A program made the position numbers and the translations under genes. Shown here one piece after another: positions 62,674-64,000 of a DNA stretch of 64,000 nt (its first letter is position 1; each line of letters begins with the position of its first letter). The notes beneath the pieces are model-generated. The model was given only the letters and a program-made list of their open reading frames with translations, did not search any database and was not told the origin of the DNA. Source of the DNA: Branchinecta lynchi (Eukaryota > Arthropoda > Branchiopoda > Anostraca > Branchinectidae); NCBI GenBank assembly GCA_023053575.1, contig JAKZAP010000005.1, positions 434,001 to 498,000 of the forward strand, given 5' to 3'.

Positions 62674-63482
62674 CGTCACAAGGGTTGGGGGGGGTACAGG
62701 CCAGTTATATACAAATCCTCAATTTTTGGGCATGGTGCCCTAACGTCTGGGCATGCCCTAACGTATGGGCATGGTGCCCATACGTTGAAGCACCATGCCC
62801 TGGAGCATGGGCATGGTACCCCTGTGAATTTGGTTAAACTGACACTGGCTACATACCTAAATAGGGTCTTCTTCCTGTCCTAGACCAAAAGAAACCTGAT
62901 TTCACTTTCTATCCAACCACATTTTCCAATTTCCAAAATGTTAGAGCACTTCCAAGATACAGTGAGTTTTGTGGAGGCCACTTCTTTCTCAGTGGGTTTA
63001 CTCTATCCTTTTCCATGTAGTTGCCACTAAGTCACTCAGTGTTGTCAAAAAGTCAGAGTAAATTAAAAAGTAAAAAAAATCACTAAAAATAAATACATTA
63101 AAAGGCAAAAAATCTAAAGGAAATATTTGCTCCAGTGAACAGATTAAAAAGCTAGCCTCATCCATGCTACCTAGCAGCAATTTTCTGAAAAAGGATAGGA
63201 TAGACCCACTAGAAGAGAAGTGGACTCCAAAAAACTCTATGTATCTTGGAAGTGCTCTACCATTTTGTAAATTGGAAAATGAGGTTGTATAGAAAATAAA
63301 ATCAGGTATCTTTTTATCTGGGACAGGAAGAAGACCCTATTTAGGTATGTAAACAGTCTCAGTTAAACCAAATTTCACTGGGGTACCATGCCCATGCTCC
63401 AGGGCATGGTGCCCCAACGTATTGGCACCATGCCCAAAATTTGAGGACTTGTGTATGACTGGTGCAGCCCCCCCCCCCACAC
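62674..63482. mobile_element. fold-back element with ~300-bp inverted arms
   Basis: The left arm (about 62680-63014) and right arm (about 63190-63480) are imperfect inverses. Matching pairs include TGGGCATGGTGCCC, ATAGGGTCTTCTTCCTGTCC with GGACAGGAAGAAGACCCTAT, and TTCCAAGATACA with TGTATCTTGGAA. Runs of G (left) and C (right) mark the outer ends. The loop is about 180 bp. No protein is coded. Confidence 0.65.
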
Positions 63483-63489
63483 CTTTTTT

Positions 63490-64000
63490 AAATTCGGTAA
63501 AAAAAAAATCGATAACAGAACTATTGGGTATATTGATGGGGATTCGGTAGTTATACAGAATCCCAAATAGGCTATCGGTACAAATCTATCCCGAATAGTT
63601 ATCGAGATTCCGTATGATTGTCAGGATTTTGTATAGTCATCACGAATTCGGTGGACGAATTTACTGAAATTATTCGGTAATTCGTCGATATTCGGTAGTT
63701 ATGCAGAATCCCAAATAGGCTATTGGTCCACAATTATTCGGTATCGTGATGTTGGTTCGGTAATTTATTCGGTATAATTGTGAGGACCACGAATTCCACG
63801 AATTCCAACTTTCGGTCCAGTTTCGACGAAATTAAACCAAATCCGTATTTTATTCGGTAGTTTCGATATCAGAAATATTCGGTATAATTACTGGGATTCT
63901 GTAGTTATACTAAATCCCGAATAGCCTATGGGTCCAAACTTATTTGATATAATATCAGGATTCGGGAATTTATTCGATATAAGTATACGGAATCCGTATA
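63490..64000. repeat. degenerate array of ATTCGGTA-type motifs
   Basis: Repeated TTCGGTAGTTAT-CAGAATC, CCAAATAGGCTAT-GGT and TTATTCGGTAT motifs, many overlapping and imperfect, up to the window edge. It looks like a satellite-like or repeat-derived intron segment. No coding. Confidence 0.5.

Overview
The window is animal nuclear DNA, almost certainly from an invertebrate. It holds the middle of one very large intron-rich gene on the + strand, and its introns are full of transposable elements. There is no prokaryotic gene organisation, rRNA or CRISPR. The phylum cannot be fixed from the sequence alone.

Host gene. Twenty-two short + strand exons between 3335 and 62404 encode about 2,220 residues of BLTP1 (KIAA1109/tweek), a bridge-like lipid transfer protein. 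Exon limits were set by AG/GT sites, and codon phase carries correctly across every junction except one. The exception (exon 2 to exon 3) is explained by an apparent one-base deletion inside exon 2. Neither the first nor the last exon is in the window.

Polinton. The 19.4-kb intron 33633-52998 holds a 14,624-bp Polinton/Maverick (34915-49538). It has 586-bp terminal inverted repeats, a near-perfect 6-bp target duplication, and a full virus-like gene set. The genes are a protein-primed DNA polymerase B, packaging ATPase, fibre-like protein, core-like protein with AT-hook repeats, adenain-like protease, zinc ribbon, integrase, minor capsid, pVI-like protein and major capsid. Two minus-strand genes lie at the left end. 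A small probable OB-fold gene lies wholly inside the TIR and so exists twice. The integrase gene is broken by a 5'-truncated LINE, and a tRNA-derived SINE sits in the left arm. Twelve of thirteen Polinton genes start inside a TAAATG context.

Other repeats. The remaining introns hold several LINE fragments (CR1/Jockey-like, RTE-like and a QGG-type group). They also hold a 4.35-kb hAT-like element with 8-bp TSDs and CTGTTT-rich ends, and MITE families with 3-bp, TA and TTAA target duplications. One larger repeat family has ~420-bp internal units, and the Polinton inserted into a copy of it. Further features are long fold-back hairpins, C/G-tract inverted repeats and tandem arrays. Several MITEs end within 50 bp of a BLTP1 splice acceptor.
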